Both the position numbers and the translations under genes were made by a program. Source: CAYNYM01 sp049366815 (GTDB lineage: Bacteria; Desulfobacterota; DSM-4660; Desulfatiglandales; HGW-15). From it: 15,796 bases of DNA. Shown piece by piece: positions 1-6,885 of this stretch (position 1 is the stretch's first letter; the number at the start of each line of letters is the position of its first letter). A model generated the notes under the pieces. That model searched no databases. It saw only the letters and a program-made list of their open reading frames with translations, and was not told where the DNA came from. The DNA lies in the NCBI GenBank assembly GCA_049366815.1, contig JBMNCO010000074.1, forward strand, positions 1 to 15,796, in the 5' to 3' direction.

Positions 1-79
1 CCTGCGACACCTCACAGCCTAAATGCCTACAGCCTATCTAGCTGAGTAGTTACAAAAATGCCTCCACTCCCTCAGGGAC

Positions 80-1741
80 CTAGGAAACCGTGTAGATCAT
101 AACCTCTTCGGTCTTTCCTTTGACCTTTTTCGCTCCTAACTTCTTTAGATCGAATTTGCCCTGTACTCGGCGGTATGTTTCTTCCCCAATAAGGATTTGG
201 TTTGCCTCGGCCAGGGCTTCCAGACGTGAAGCGATATTCACCGCATCTCCTATTACGGTGTAGTCCATCCGTTTGGGTGAACCCATATTCCCAGCTACAA
301 CACGCCCTGTGTTGATACCGATACGGATGTTGATTGTCCTATCCATGATGGTTTTGCCTGCCATGCTCCCCAGCTCACCGAGCATCTCCTTCGCGGCCAT
401 GATCGCCCTTTCAGGGTCATCGTCCTTTTCCACAGGGGCGCCAAAGACGGCCATGAGGCCGTCTCCCACGTATTTGTCGAGGGTCCCGTCATATTTAAAG
501 ATGATATCGGTCATCCTTGAAAAATATTGGTTCAACAGCAGGTTGACGTCCCTTGGAGGCATTTCTTCCGAAAGCTGGCTGAACCCCACAATGTCCGTGA
601 ATAGTATGGTGGCTGTGAGGTCTTTGGATTCCATAAGTTCCTGCCCACCCATCAGCACCATATCGATGATCTGGGGAGGAATGAATCTGCCCAGCCTGTT
701 TCTCATTCGTTCTTCTTCACGGATCTGCTGATTAAGGCTTGCCTGTTCAATGACCATGGCCATTTGACTGCCGATGGCCTTAAGGAGTTCGAGGTCGCCT
801 TGCGTAAACTGATTGTCGAACCGTACACTATCCAACTGGATCACACCAATAATCCTTTCCTTTTTCCACAAAGGGACACATATGGCGGATCGAATCTGTT
901 TGATGAGGAGGCTTTTGGCATGATCAAAACGATTGTCATCCATGGCATTGGATGTCAGCAGGGCGACTTTGTCATGAATGACCCGATTGATGATCGTACG
1001 ACTGGCCTTGAGTTCTCTCTTGTCCCTTTTTCGGCCGTGTCTGGATTTGACCACGACAGGAATGAGTTCATCCTTCCCCTCTTCCCCGGTCAGAATCAAA
1101 AAACCGTAATCTGCATCAATAACCGTAAGGATAAGGTCCATTATCCTTTCAAGGAGCTCATTGAAGTCGTGAATCGAATTGAGTTGTTTGCTGATTTCAT
1201 AGAGTACGTAAAGGACCTTATTGCTCCTTTCCAGTGATGAAAGATCTTTTTCGATCTGGGGTTGCCGGTCTCTGAATTCAGCAGATGGCCCAGCTGGATC
1301 GTTTTGTGGGGATCTGGGAGCGTCCACAGAGACGAGCAGTTCCTTTGTAGCCTTACGCCGGCCGGGATCCAGGCTGGTCTCTATGATCTTCTGCCGCCCC
1401 TTTTCTTCCTGTCCTTCAGTGGTCAATATCAGGGTCTCATCCGGCGTTTCATCGTTGTCACTGAGGAAAAGGATCTTGGTGTAACCGATTCCTACCTCAT
1501 CGCCATTGTTGAGCAAACGGCACTGAATGGATTTTCCATTGACCTCGGTGCCGTTGAAACTTCCCAGATCTGTCAACATGCAACCTCTTTCTGTGTTGAC
1601 CAGCTTGGCATGATACCGCGAAACGGCATGGTCCTTCAGGATAACATCATTGTCCTTGCTTCGTCCTAGAGAAACTTCCTTTTGCTGGATAGGAAAGCTC
1701 CGAATACCCCCCTCTGGACCTGTGATACGGATCACCGGCAT
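80..1741 (-). CDS. FHA-GAF-class III adenylate cyclase
   Basis: A 553-residue soluble signalling protein predicted to make cyclic AMP from ATP. An N-terminal FHA domain (about residues 1-95) shows the phosphothreonine-binding landmarks: GR at 26-27, SRYH at 41-44 and NG pairs at 63-64 and 68-69. A charged linker leads to a GAF domain (about 175-340), then a class III cyclase domain (about 375-550). The cyclase has both metal-binding aspartates (in FTDIVGFS and KYVGDG), the adenine-selecting Lys (LDKYVGD) and Asp (MDYTVIGD), and the NIASR Asn/Arg pair, so it looks active and specific for ATP rather than GTP. No membrane segment is seen. It starts at an ATG with only a weak upstream GGCGGGA. 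It lies 39 bases downstream of the DUF1178 gene on the same strand, so the two are probably co-transcribed. The domains are clear; the ligands of the FHA and GAF domains are unknown. Confidence 0.93.
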   Translation of the reverse strand: MPVIRITGPEGGIRSFPIQQKEVSLGRSKDNDVILKDHAVSRYHAKLVNTERGCMLTDLGSFNGTEVNGKSIQCRLLNNGDEVGIGYTKILFLSDNDETPDETLILTTEGQEEKGRQKIIETSLDPGRRKATKELLVSVDAPRSPQNDPAGPSAEFRDRQPQIEKDLSSLERSNKVLYVLYEISKQLNSIHDFNELLERIMDLILTVIDADYGFLILTGEEGKDELIPVVVKSRHGRKRDKRELKASRTIINRVIHDKVALLTSNAMDDNRFDHAKSLLIKQIRSAICVPLWKKERIIGVIQLDSVRFDNQFTQGDLELLKAIGSQMAMVIEQASLNQQIREEERMRNRLGRFIPPQIIDMVLMGGQELMESKDLTATILFTDIVGFSQLSEEMPPRDVNLLLNQYFSRMTDIIFKYDGTLDKYVGDGLMAVFGAPVEKDDDPERAIMAAKEMLGELGSMAGKTIMDRTINIRIGINTGRVVAGNMGSPKRMDYTVIGDAVNIASRLEALAEANQILIGEETYRRVQGKFDLKKLGAKKVKGKTEEVMIYTVS

Positions 1742-1780
1742 AGAAATATCCCGCCAAGAACGACATAAGACACTGACTGA

Positions 1781-2206
1781 CTAATTTTGATTTTCATCCT
1801 CAAATTTCGGAACCGGCACCTTAAAGAATTCGATCCCCTCATCTCTTAGTACCTTTTCTTCCTCGGCTGTCGCAGATCCTCTGATGTTTTTCTTTTCCGT
1901 GACCCCATAATGCATTTTCAGGGCTTCTTTTGTAAATTCATGGCCCACGTCATCAAAGTTCTTATTGATATAATGCCACATCTCCGCAGCAAGGCGTCGG
2001 TAGTCAATGACATCGCGTACGTCAGCCTCTTCTTTTCGAGAAGACGATTTCACGGCGACGGGCGACGGGATCCTTCTTATGTGTGTATCATTGCAATAGG
2101 GACAAAGGATTTGATTCTTACTGTTCTGCTCCTCGAATGATTCAATATTGTTGAACCATCCCTCAAACCGATGACCCCTTGAACATTCAAGATCAAAAGC
2201 TATCAT
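1781..2206 (-). CDS. DUF1178 family protein
   Basis: A 141-residue protein of the DUF1178 family, whose biochemical function is not known. The N-terminus (MIAFDLECSRGHRFEGWF) has the family's Cys-x3-His and FEGWF signature, followed by a CPYC pair near residue 36-39, which together suggest a small zinc-ribbon-like fold. The middle part (YRRLAAEMWHYINKNFDDVG) is also family-like. The reading frame can be extended to a TTG at 2230, but family members begin at the MIxFxLxC segment, so the ATG at 2206 is preferred although AGG directly abuts it and no good ribosome-binding site is visible. It is the first gene of a minus-strand pair with the adenylate cyclase. Copy A of the dispersed repeat begins 29 bases upstream. 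Confidence 0.85.
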   Translation of the reverse strand: MIAFDLECSRGHRFEGWFNNIESFEEQNSKNQILCPYCNDTHIRRIPSPVAVKSSSRKEEADVRDVIDYRRLAAEMWHYINKNFDDVGHEFTKEALKMHYGVTEKKNIRGSATAEEEKVLRDEGIEFFKVPVPKFEDENQN

Positions 2207-2234
2207 CCTAAATTTACTCTGTTGTCTCAATTTC

Positions 2235-2384
2235 TGCTCATCCGGGAACGGGCATTCCCGGATTCACTTCAAGGGCCGTCAGCTATCAGAAAGAGCTATG
2301 CGAGGGCGGTGCATTTGGCTGAGCGCTGGATGCTGATGGCCAGTCGCTCCATCCAGAAATTATGTATCTATGGATGGAAACTGC
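2235..2384. repeat. Structured dispersed repeat, copy A
   Basis: About 150 bases closely matching 14934-15090 in the same orientation. Conserved blocks include TGCTCATCCGG, GCATTCCCGGATTC, CTGAGCGCTG and CGCTCCATCCAGAA, and the copies end together at TATGGATGGAAACTGC. Three hairpins are visible: ATCCGGGAA (2240-2248) with TTCCCGGAT (2255-2263); GAGCGCTGG (2321-2329) with CCAGTCGCTC (2340-2349, one bulge); and CCATCCA (2349-2355) with TGGATGG (2371-2377). It contains no gene. It could be a miniature mobile element or a structured RNA. Confidence 0.8.
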
Positions 2385-2467
2385 ACTTAATCCCCGACGC
2401 GCTTCCCTGTCAGGATCTGGTGTACAAATCCTTGACAGCCCCAATTCCCAAACCTATCATAGGCTAC

Positions 2468-2516
2468 GTTTATTTTTCAAAAATAAACAAAAAAACAAGA
2501 AAAATCAATTGATTTT
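2468..2516. promoter_or_regulatory. Two A/T-rich palindromes upstream of the LOG-family gene
   Basis: GTTTATTTTT/AAAAATAAAC is a 21-base palindrome centred on 2478. AAAATCAATTGATTTT is a perfect 16-base palindrome at 2501-2516. The centres are about 30 bases apart, close to three helical turns, and lie 50-80 bases before the start codon at 2560. They could be operator sites for a dimeric regulator. No regulator is identified, and A/T-rich DNA gives palindromes easily. Confidence 0.35.
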
Positions 2517-2559
2517 CGTTAAATTCATTAATCGATATCCGATGATGAGGTGATGCATT

Positions 2560-3213
2560 ATGCACGAAAAACAGTATGTCGTTGATGATCTTACCAAAGA
2601 AGACCCCTGGAGAATATTCCATATTATGGCCGAATTCGTAGAGGGCTTTGAGGTCATGCCTGAAGTGCATCCTGCTGTGACCATATTCGGATCGGCCCGA
2701 GTAAAGCCAAACAGTTGGACCTATCGGACGACCGAAACCCTGGCCCGTTTACTGGTAAAAAACGGGTTCAACGTGATCTCGGGTGGCGGGCCGGGTACCA
2801 TGGAGGCGGCCAACAAGGGTGCGGCCGAAGCAGGCGGACAATCGGTTGGCCTCCACATCCATCTTCCAAACGAACAAAAGGCAAACAAATATGCAAATGT
2901 CCGACTCAATTACAAATATTTTTTTATCAGAAAGGTCATGTTCGTGAAATATGCCGTCGCCTATGTCATTATGCCGGGAGGATTCGGCACCCTTGACGAG
3001 CTCTTTGAAGCCCTGACCCTCATACAGACGAAGAGGATCAAATCTTTCCCCGTAATTCTTATCGGCACAAAGTTCTGGGGGGGGTTGGTCGATTGGCTCA
3101 AGGAGACCATGATTGGAGAAAAGGTCATATCAGACGCTGATCTTGATATCTTCCGCCTTGTCGACAAACCGGAAGATGCTGTGGCCATCATTAAGAGGAG
3201 AGTCGTTGTCTAG
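2560..3213 (+). CDS. LOG-family nucleoside 5'-monophosphate phosphoribohydrolase (TIGR00730)
   Basis: A 217-residue Rossmann-fold protein of the LOG (Lonely Guy, TIGR00730) family. Characterised members cleave the N-glycosidic bond of nucleoside 5'-monophosphates, releasing the free base and ribose 5-phosphate. In plants and some bacteria this activates cytokinins; the substrate in this organism cannot be told from sequence. The diagnostic motifs are present: SGGGPGTMEAAN at 74-85 and PGGFGTLDE at 139-147, with the conserved Arg at 124. Length is normal for the longer bacterial type. The ATG has a GAGGTG ribosome-binding site about 7 bases upstream. The 3' end overlaps the proposed TTG start of rsmG by 8 bases, so the two are likely to be translationally coupled. 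Confidence 0.9.
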   Translation: MHEKQYVVDDLTKEDPWRIFHIMAEFVEGFEVMPEVHPAVTIFGSARVKPNSWTYRTTETLARLLVKNGFNVISGGGPGTMEAANKGAAEAGGQSVGLHIHLPNEQKANKYANVRLNYKYFFIRKVMFVKYAVAYVIMPGGFGTLDELFEALTLIQTKRIKSFPVILIGTKFWGGLVDWLKETMIGEKVISDADLDIFRLVDKPEDAVAIIKRRVVV

Positions 3214-3874
3214 AGCACCGTGCCATGAAATGGATATCCTGCGCGAAGCGGGCATGCAATACGGTATAGATCTCTCACCCCAACAACTGGCCACCTTCCG
3301 CCGATATCTGGATGAACTCTGGGATTGGAACAGACGCATGAATCTGACCGGACTCACCCTGCGTGAAAGAATCGTTATTGAACTTTTCCTCGATTCACTT
3401 GTCCCCGTCCCTTTCCTGCCGGATCGCGGGAGCCTGCTGGATGTGGGCTCAGGGGCCGGACTTCCGGGGTTGCCCTTCAAGATCTGTAAGCCGGAGCTCA
3501 AGGTCCACCTTTTAGAACCCAATGCCAAGCGGGTAAGCTTTTTGAAGCATGTTATCGGGCTGTTGGGAATGGAAGAGATCGAGGTCATTCGGGGTCGAAT
3601 TGAACGCGATCGGTCCCTGTTGACGCCGGAGGGTTACGATGTGGTGACGGCACGCGCCCTGGCCGGCCTGGACCAGATCATTGCGTGGTGTGGGCCTGTT
3701 TTGCGCCCGGGTGGACAACTCATCGGTTTCCTCGGTCAACAGGGGGAGGGGGAATTGGAAAGGCACCGGAACGGTTTTTTAAAACAGGATCTCGAACCTG
3801 TTCGGACAAAGACATATCTTTTGCCGCGAAAAGACTCCAAAAGAACGGTCGTCATCTTGAGAAAGCGAGGGTAG
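3206..3874 (+). CDS. rsmG: 16S rRNA (guanine(527)-N(7))-methyltransferase RsmG
   Basis: RsmG (GidB) uses S-adenosylmethionine to methylate N7 of G527 in 16S rRNA, in the 530 loop of the small subunit; loss gives low-level streptomycin resistance in studied bacteria. The family pattern is clear: an N-terminal helical part with LWDWNRRMNLTG, the SAM-binding motif LLDVGSGAGLPGLP, then LLEPNAKRVSFLKHV and VVTARALAGLDQI. The start is uncertain. A TTG at 3206 has a strong GAGGAG 5 bases upstream and overlaps the preceding gene by 8 bases, giving 222 residues. An ATG at 3230 gives 214 residues, still family length, but has no visible ribosome-binding site. The TTG is preferred for that reason. The gene is convergent with the TetR-type regulator 93 bases further on. 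Confidence 0.93.
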   Translation: MSRAPCHEMDILREAGMQYGIDLSPQQLATFRRYLDELWDWNRRMNLTGLTLRERIVIELFLDSLVPVPFLPDRGSLLDVGSGAGLPGLPFKICKPELKVHLLEPNAKRVSFLKHVIGLLGMEEIEVIRGRIERDRSLLTPEGYDVVTARALAGLDQIIAWCGPVLRPGGQLIGFLGQQGEGELERHRNGFLKQDLEPVRTKTYLLPRKDSKRTVVILRKRG

Positions 3875-3967
3875 GTGATTTTCCGGGGCATTTCAAGATC
3901 TCCCCCGGTGCGCGCCTTTGCAGACAGGAAAAGGTGTGCCGTACCAGGCAGACAGACGGGAGAGGGA

Positions 3968-4585
3968 TTAGCCGTGAAGAAGCGTAAGGATATTGGCCAG
4001 CTGATGGTCCGTATATTCTTCAAGGGTGAACCGGTCTTTGAAATGCCACTGCTTTAAAATCCACATATGGGCCATCATGATGATATTGTAGGCGGCCAGA
4101 TCCACATCTATATTTTTAAATAGACCTTTCTTGATGCCCTCCTGGATGATTTCGGCGAAGACTTCCGATGTCGCCACCTCCAGTGACATAATCTTGGACT
4201 TCGACACCTTGTCGAGTGAGCTGGATTTCTGGTAAAGGAGGAGGGCCTTTTCACTGTGCTGATTGACCACCCTGAAGTAGAGGCTTACCGCAAGGGCCAG
4301 TTTTTCTTCCGGATCCAAAACTGTCTTGATCTCTTTGGTCAGGCTCTCCTGGAAGATGCGCAGCATATCCTCCATGATCATACCCATGATTTCCGATTTT
4401 TTTTTGGCATAATGGTAGGTGACCGGCAGGCTCACACCTGCCTTTTCCGAGATCTCTTCAATGGATGTGGCCGTGTAGCCCTTCTTTGCATAGAGGATGC
4501 TGGCCGTATCGATGATCTTCCTCCTCACCTTGTCGGAAGAGGTGATTTGATCGAGGACCGTCATCTTTTCTTTGGAGTCATTCAT
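3968..4585 (-). CDS. TetR/AcrR family transcriptional regulator
   Basis: A 205-residue TetR-type DNA-binding regulator. The N-terminal helix-turn-helix region is typical: KIIDTASILYAKKGYTATSI, EEISEKAGVSLPVTYHYAKKKSEIM, from about residue 20 to 70. The remainder is the helical ligand-binding and dimerisation half, whose ligand is unknown. The ATG at 4585 has GGGGAGAG about 6 bases upstream and is preferred over an in-frame TTG at 4615. A short inverted repeat CTCTC/GAGAG (4592-4606) sits in the leader and could be a weak operator. The neighbouring dodecin gene lies upstream on the same strand but is separated by a strong terminator, so the regulator is probably transcribed on its own. Its targets may be outside the window. 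Confidence 0.9.
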   Translation of the reverse strand: MNDSKEKMTVLDQITSSDKVRRKIIDTASILYAKKGYTATSIEEISEKAGVSLPVTYHYAKKKSEIMGMIMEDMLRIFQESLTKEIKTVLDPEEKLALAVSLYFRVVNQHSEKALLLYQKSSSLDKVSKSKIMSLEVATSEVFAEIIQEGIKKGLFKNIDVDLAAYNIIMMAHMWILKQWHFKDRFTLEEYTDHQLANILTLLHG

Positions 4586-4631
4586 GGGGAACTCTCCCCT
4601 TCGAGAGGGTTTCAAGTCTTATGACAGGATG

Positions 4632-4661
4632 CAAAAAGGACCCGGACGTAATCCGGGTCCT
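4632..4661 (-). terminator. Rho-independent terminator after the dodecin gene
   Basis: A perfect 10-base stem, AGGACCCGGA (4637-4646) and TCCGGGTCCT (4652-4661), closes a 5-base loop. Read on the minus strand the stem is followed directly by a run of T (TTTTTGC). It lies 8 bases beyond the dodecin stop codon, the expected place for that gene's terminator. Confidence 0.88.
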
Positions 4662-4669
4662 ATCAGGAA

Positions 4670-4882
4670 TTAATCCTTGGTATACTTGAATGAAACATTA
4701 ACCCTTGCCCGATACAGCTTTACCTTTCCGTCCTCCATCGTCATGTCCAGTTTCGTGACTTCGGCAATTCTCAAGTCCTTGACGGATTCCCCTGCCGTTT
4801 CCACGGCGATTTTTGCCGCGTCTTCCCATGAAGTAGCACTTGTTCCGACCAGTTCTATAATTTTGTAAGTACTCCCAGGCAT
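4670..4882 (-). CDS. Dodecin family flavin-binding protein
   Basis: A 70-residue protein of the dodecin family, small proteins that assemble into hollow dodecamers and bind flavin (FMN or riboflavin), thought to store or buffer flavin in the cytoplasm. The family pattern is complete: YKIIELVGTSATSWEDAAKIAV, then VKDLRIAEVTKLDM and the C-terminal strand LYRARVNVSFKY. The ATG at 4882 has a near-perfect AAAGGAGGTG 4 bases upstream. A second strong AAAGGAGGTGA followed by a GTG (4946) lies upstream in another frame. A separate terminator follows the gene. Confidence 0.92.
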   Translation of the reverse strand: MPGSTYKIIELVGTSATSWEDAAKIAVETAGESVKDLRIAEVTKLDMTMEDGKVKLYRARVNVSFKYTKD

Positions 4883-5264
4883 GCCACACCTCCTTTACCT
4901 TAACTCTAAGGTTAACGAAGAACGAACTGGGCCTGTATTGATGCACTCACCTCCTTTCAATGGAATATTATTACAGACTTGAATTCCTTAATTATACCGT
5001 AAGAAATATGACTCCAGTGTGTCAAGAAATAAAGTGACCGATTCCTGGGCAATGAGTTCCTTTTATGATCCTGACACATATTCCTCAGAAAAGATTTTCC
5101 ATCATAAAGATTCCGGAAAGGAAAGGAGGGCAATGATGGTTAGGGCCTGAAGGATTTGAGGTTTACATTTCTTGAGGTATTTCCTATTACTACGGAAACT
5201 ACCCGAGGTAAGGCCGCGGGAAAGGAAGATTCAAAGGGTATACCTGAGGGAAGGAGCCGGTCCT
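4883..5264. other. Intergenic region between dodecin and cobS
   Basis: A 382-base gap between divergent genes. On the minus strand it holds the dodecin leader with two Shine-Dalgarno-like sites and a candidate -10 box. On the plus strand it holds a five-codon open frame (ATG at 5133, MMVRA) behind AAAGGAGGG and the cobS ribosome-binding site. It was read for a cobalamin riboswitch before cobS and none was recognised. Confidence 0.6.
4991..5025 (-). promoter_or_regulatory. Candidate promoter elements for the dodecin gene
   Basis: The minus strand carries a perfect TATAAT (4991-4996) about 110 bases upstream of the dodecin start and a perfect TTGACA (5020-5025). The spacing is 23 bases, too long for a normal sigma-70 promoter, so they may not work together. 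No better -35 is seen at 16-18 bases from the TATAAT. Confidence 0.35.
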
Positions 5265-6035
5265 ATGAAAGGCCTTTTTACCGCTATCCGGACACTCACG
5301 ATTATTCCCCTGCCGGGCAGGGACTGTGAAAGGCTGTCTTCATGCCTGCTGTGGTTTCCCTGGGTCGGTGTCATCCTCGGCGGGATACTTTATGGATTCG
5401 GTATCCTCTGGTGCGGCCTCCTGGGCGAGGCATGGTCTTCGGGGGGTGCCGCTCTGCTTCTTGTCTCGGGCGTCATTTTGACCCGGGGATTACACCTTGA
5501 CGGGCTGGCGGACTGGGTCGACGCTGTAGGGGCCTGCCGATGCCGTTCGGAACGGCTTGCCATCATGAAAGACCCTCATCTTGGGACCTTTGGTGTCCTT
5601 GCCCTCATCCTGGTCTTGATCTCAAAGTGGACGGCACTGACGAGGCTGCTGTCCTCCGGGTCTCTTGTGTGGATCGTGCCTGTCTGCGTTATATCAAGGG
5701 ATTTGATGGTGGAATTGATGACAACGATGCCCTATGCCAGACCGGGAGAAGGCACGGCCCGTCCTTTTCTGGAAGGCGTTTCCCAGCAACAAAGGATTGG
5801 GTCCCATTGCATGACCATGGGCGTGTGCCTGTTTTTCGGCCCGGCCGGGATTGCCTTACTTGTCCTGGGTTGGATCGTGCTGGTGATTCTCAGGACTTGT
5901 TTTAAAAAATCCTTCGGAGGGATTACAGGGGATCTCCTGGGAGCCACAAATGAACTGGCGGAGACCGCCCTCATGACGGCCTGTGCCCTGGCTGGGGCAA
6001 AACCCCTCGCTCTCACCGCCTGGGGTCTGTTATAA
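5265..6035 (+). CDS. cobS: Adenosylcobinamide-GDP ribazoletransferase (cobalamin-5'-phosphate synthase)
   Basis: CobS is the integral membrane enzyme that joins adenosylcobinamide-GDP to alpha-ribazole (or its phosphate), the final assembly step of cobalamin. The 256-residue protein has the family signatures GLHLDGLADWVDA (75-87), RLAIMKDPHLGTFG (97-110), an internal EGTARPF and, near the C-terminus, GITGDLLGATNELAE, with several hydrophobic membrane segments. The ATG at 5265 has AAGGAG about 8 bases upstream; a longer frame back to 5172 is not supported by the family N-terminus (MKGLFTAIRTLTIIPLP). No other cobalamin gene lies in the window, so it is either a lone salvage gene or separated from the rest of the pathway. 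Confidence 0.95.
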   Translation: MKGLFTAIRTLTIIPLPGRDCERLSSCLLWFPWVGVILGGILYGFGILWCGLLGEAWSSGGAALLLVSGVILTRGLHLDGLADWVDAVGACRCRSERLAIMKDPHLGTFGVLALILVLISKWTALTRLLSSGSLVWIVPVCVISRDLMVELMTTMPYARPGEGTARPFLEGVSQQQRIGSHCMTMGVCLFFGPAGIALLVLGWIVLVILRTCFKKSFGGITGDLLGATNELAETALMTACALAGAKPLALTAWGLL

Positions 6036-6057
6036 CGAAAAGAAAGAAAAGCTCCAC

Positions 6058-6112
6058 ACCGGGGCCGGTATGTTCTCTTCGCTACGCTCCCTCCACCGTC
6101 CGTGGCCCCGGT
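6058..6112. repeat. Inverted repeat downstream of cobS
   Basis: A perfect 9-base inverted repeat, ACCGGGGCC (6058-6066) and GGCCCCGGT (6104-6112), encloses 37 bases and starts 22 bases after the cobS stop. It has no T run in either direction, so it is not a standard terminator. The rest of 6036-6268 shows no convincing gene. Confidence 0.5.
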
Positions 6113-6268
6113 CGCCGCGGGATTTTGCCCCTTCATCTGTTACACGGAGACAACCCCCAAGAAAAAGCAGCCGCCTTGAATGGATCCCTTTCTTCAATGA
6201 TGATAAAGGATCCGATCCCACAGAAGATATTGTCCAGGGAGGAATCATGACCTCCTCAGAACACGCAA

Positions 6269-6724
6269 CTAAAAACCCCACGCATTCAGTTGCCTTTTCA
6301 TCCTTTCCCGGTGTGTGCCGGGCCAAAAGTACCGCAGGCAGGAAGGGCAAAACTTGATCTCCTTTGCCTGGTGATAATAGACATATTCCGGGACCCTTTC
6401 CCGGGCCTTCCCTGGATCCGCGTGTATAAGCACTGTATTGCAGACCAGACATCTGGTGAACCATTTATCGGTGTCGTTCCTTAAAAACCCTTTATTTTTC
6501 AGCTGGTTGAGTTGTTCATCCACGTGGTTGAATTCGATGAAAAACGCGTCCGGGTATCGTGCCTTGGCCTTTTGATCGCGTGTGACCAACCTGCGACCTT
6601 CCCGGAGGAGCCGATCCATCACGGCCTGATTATAAGAGGTTTGATAGTGGGTATCATATCCCATGACCCTCAGCCACTTGGCGAGCCTCCCTAACATGCT
6701 GTCTGCCAAGAACCTTGTTTCCAA
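6269..6724 (-). CDS. Mut7-C RNase domain protein
   Basis: A 151-residue protein made of a Mut7-C domain (formerly DUF82, a PIN-like RNase fold) with its C-terminal zinc ribbon. Family features are clear: FLADSMLGRLAKWLRVMGYDT with the first acidic residue, RRLVTRDQKA with the second acidic region, a CLVCN and CPSC zinc-ribbon pair, and the closing WPGTHRERM motif. It is predicted to be an RNase by fold; no substrate is established for the stand-alone bacterial proteins. No ATG is available near the family N-terminus. A TTG at 6724 with GGAG 6 bases upstream is preferred; a TTG at 6736 adds four residues but lacks a ribosome-binding site. It is divergent from murA. Confidence 0.88.
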   Translation of the reverse strand: METRFLADSMLGRLAKWLRVMGYDTHYQTSYNQAVMDRLLREGRRLVTRDQKAKARYPDAFFIEFNHVDEQLNQLKNKGFLRNDTDKWFTRCLVCNTVLIHADPGKARERVPEYVYYHQAKEIKFCPSCLRYFWPGTHRERMKRQLNAWGF

Positions 6725-6814
6725 GAGGGACTCCAATGATTCAGGATTTGCAGGAACGCACCCATAAGGCCCTGAATGATTACCCTGCTTTCTTTTCGCA
6801 TTCTTCCAAAGGAA

Positions 6815-6843
6815 TTGACGCCTATTCCTCTATATTATAGATT
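6815..6843 (+). promoter_or_regulatory. Candidate sigma-70 promoter for murA-comEC
   Basis: TTGACG (6815-6820) is followed by an A/T-rich stretch holding TATAGA (6836-6841, 15-base spacing) or TAGATT (6838-6843, 17-base spacing). This would start transcription some 35-40 bases before the murA ATG. Each -10 candidate matches four of six consensus bases. Confidence 0.4.
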
Positions 6844-6885
6844 ACTGTCTTCAGAAAACGCCATACAGAATCGAGAGCTTGAATC

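Larger units (their letters stand above)
2207..2559. other. Intergenic region between divergent genes
   Basis: A 353-base gap between the minus-strand DUF1178 gene and the plus-strand LOG-family gene. It holds copy A of the structured dispersed repeat (2235-2384), a hairpin at about 2403-2433 (CTGTCAGGAT pairing with ATCCTTGACAG with one bulge), and an A/T-rich segment with two palindromes (2468-2488 and 2501-2516). Reading frames through it are not convincing as genes. Confidence 0.7.

Noticed and set aside
764..1669. Plus-strand open frames within the cyclase gene
   Set aside because: They are antisense to the FHA and GAF domains, whose motifs fix the true frame.
3883..3908. CCGGGG/CCCCGG hairpin between rsmG and the TetR gene as a bidirectional terminator
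   Set aside because: Only six paired bases around a 14-base loop and no T run on either strand.
5030..5264. Cobalamin riboswitch before cobS
   Set aside because: The conserved B12-box and core segments were not found; only a short GCCGCGGGAAAGG recalls part of the element.
6247..6357. 36-codon plus-strand frame (ATG at 6247) with a GGGAGGA site
   Set aside because: Most of it is antisense to the clear Mut7-C gene and its composition looks non-coding; the upstream site is probably chance.
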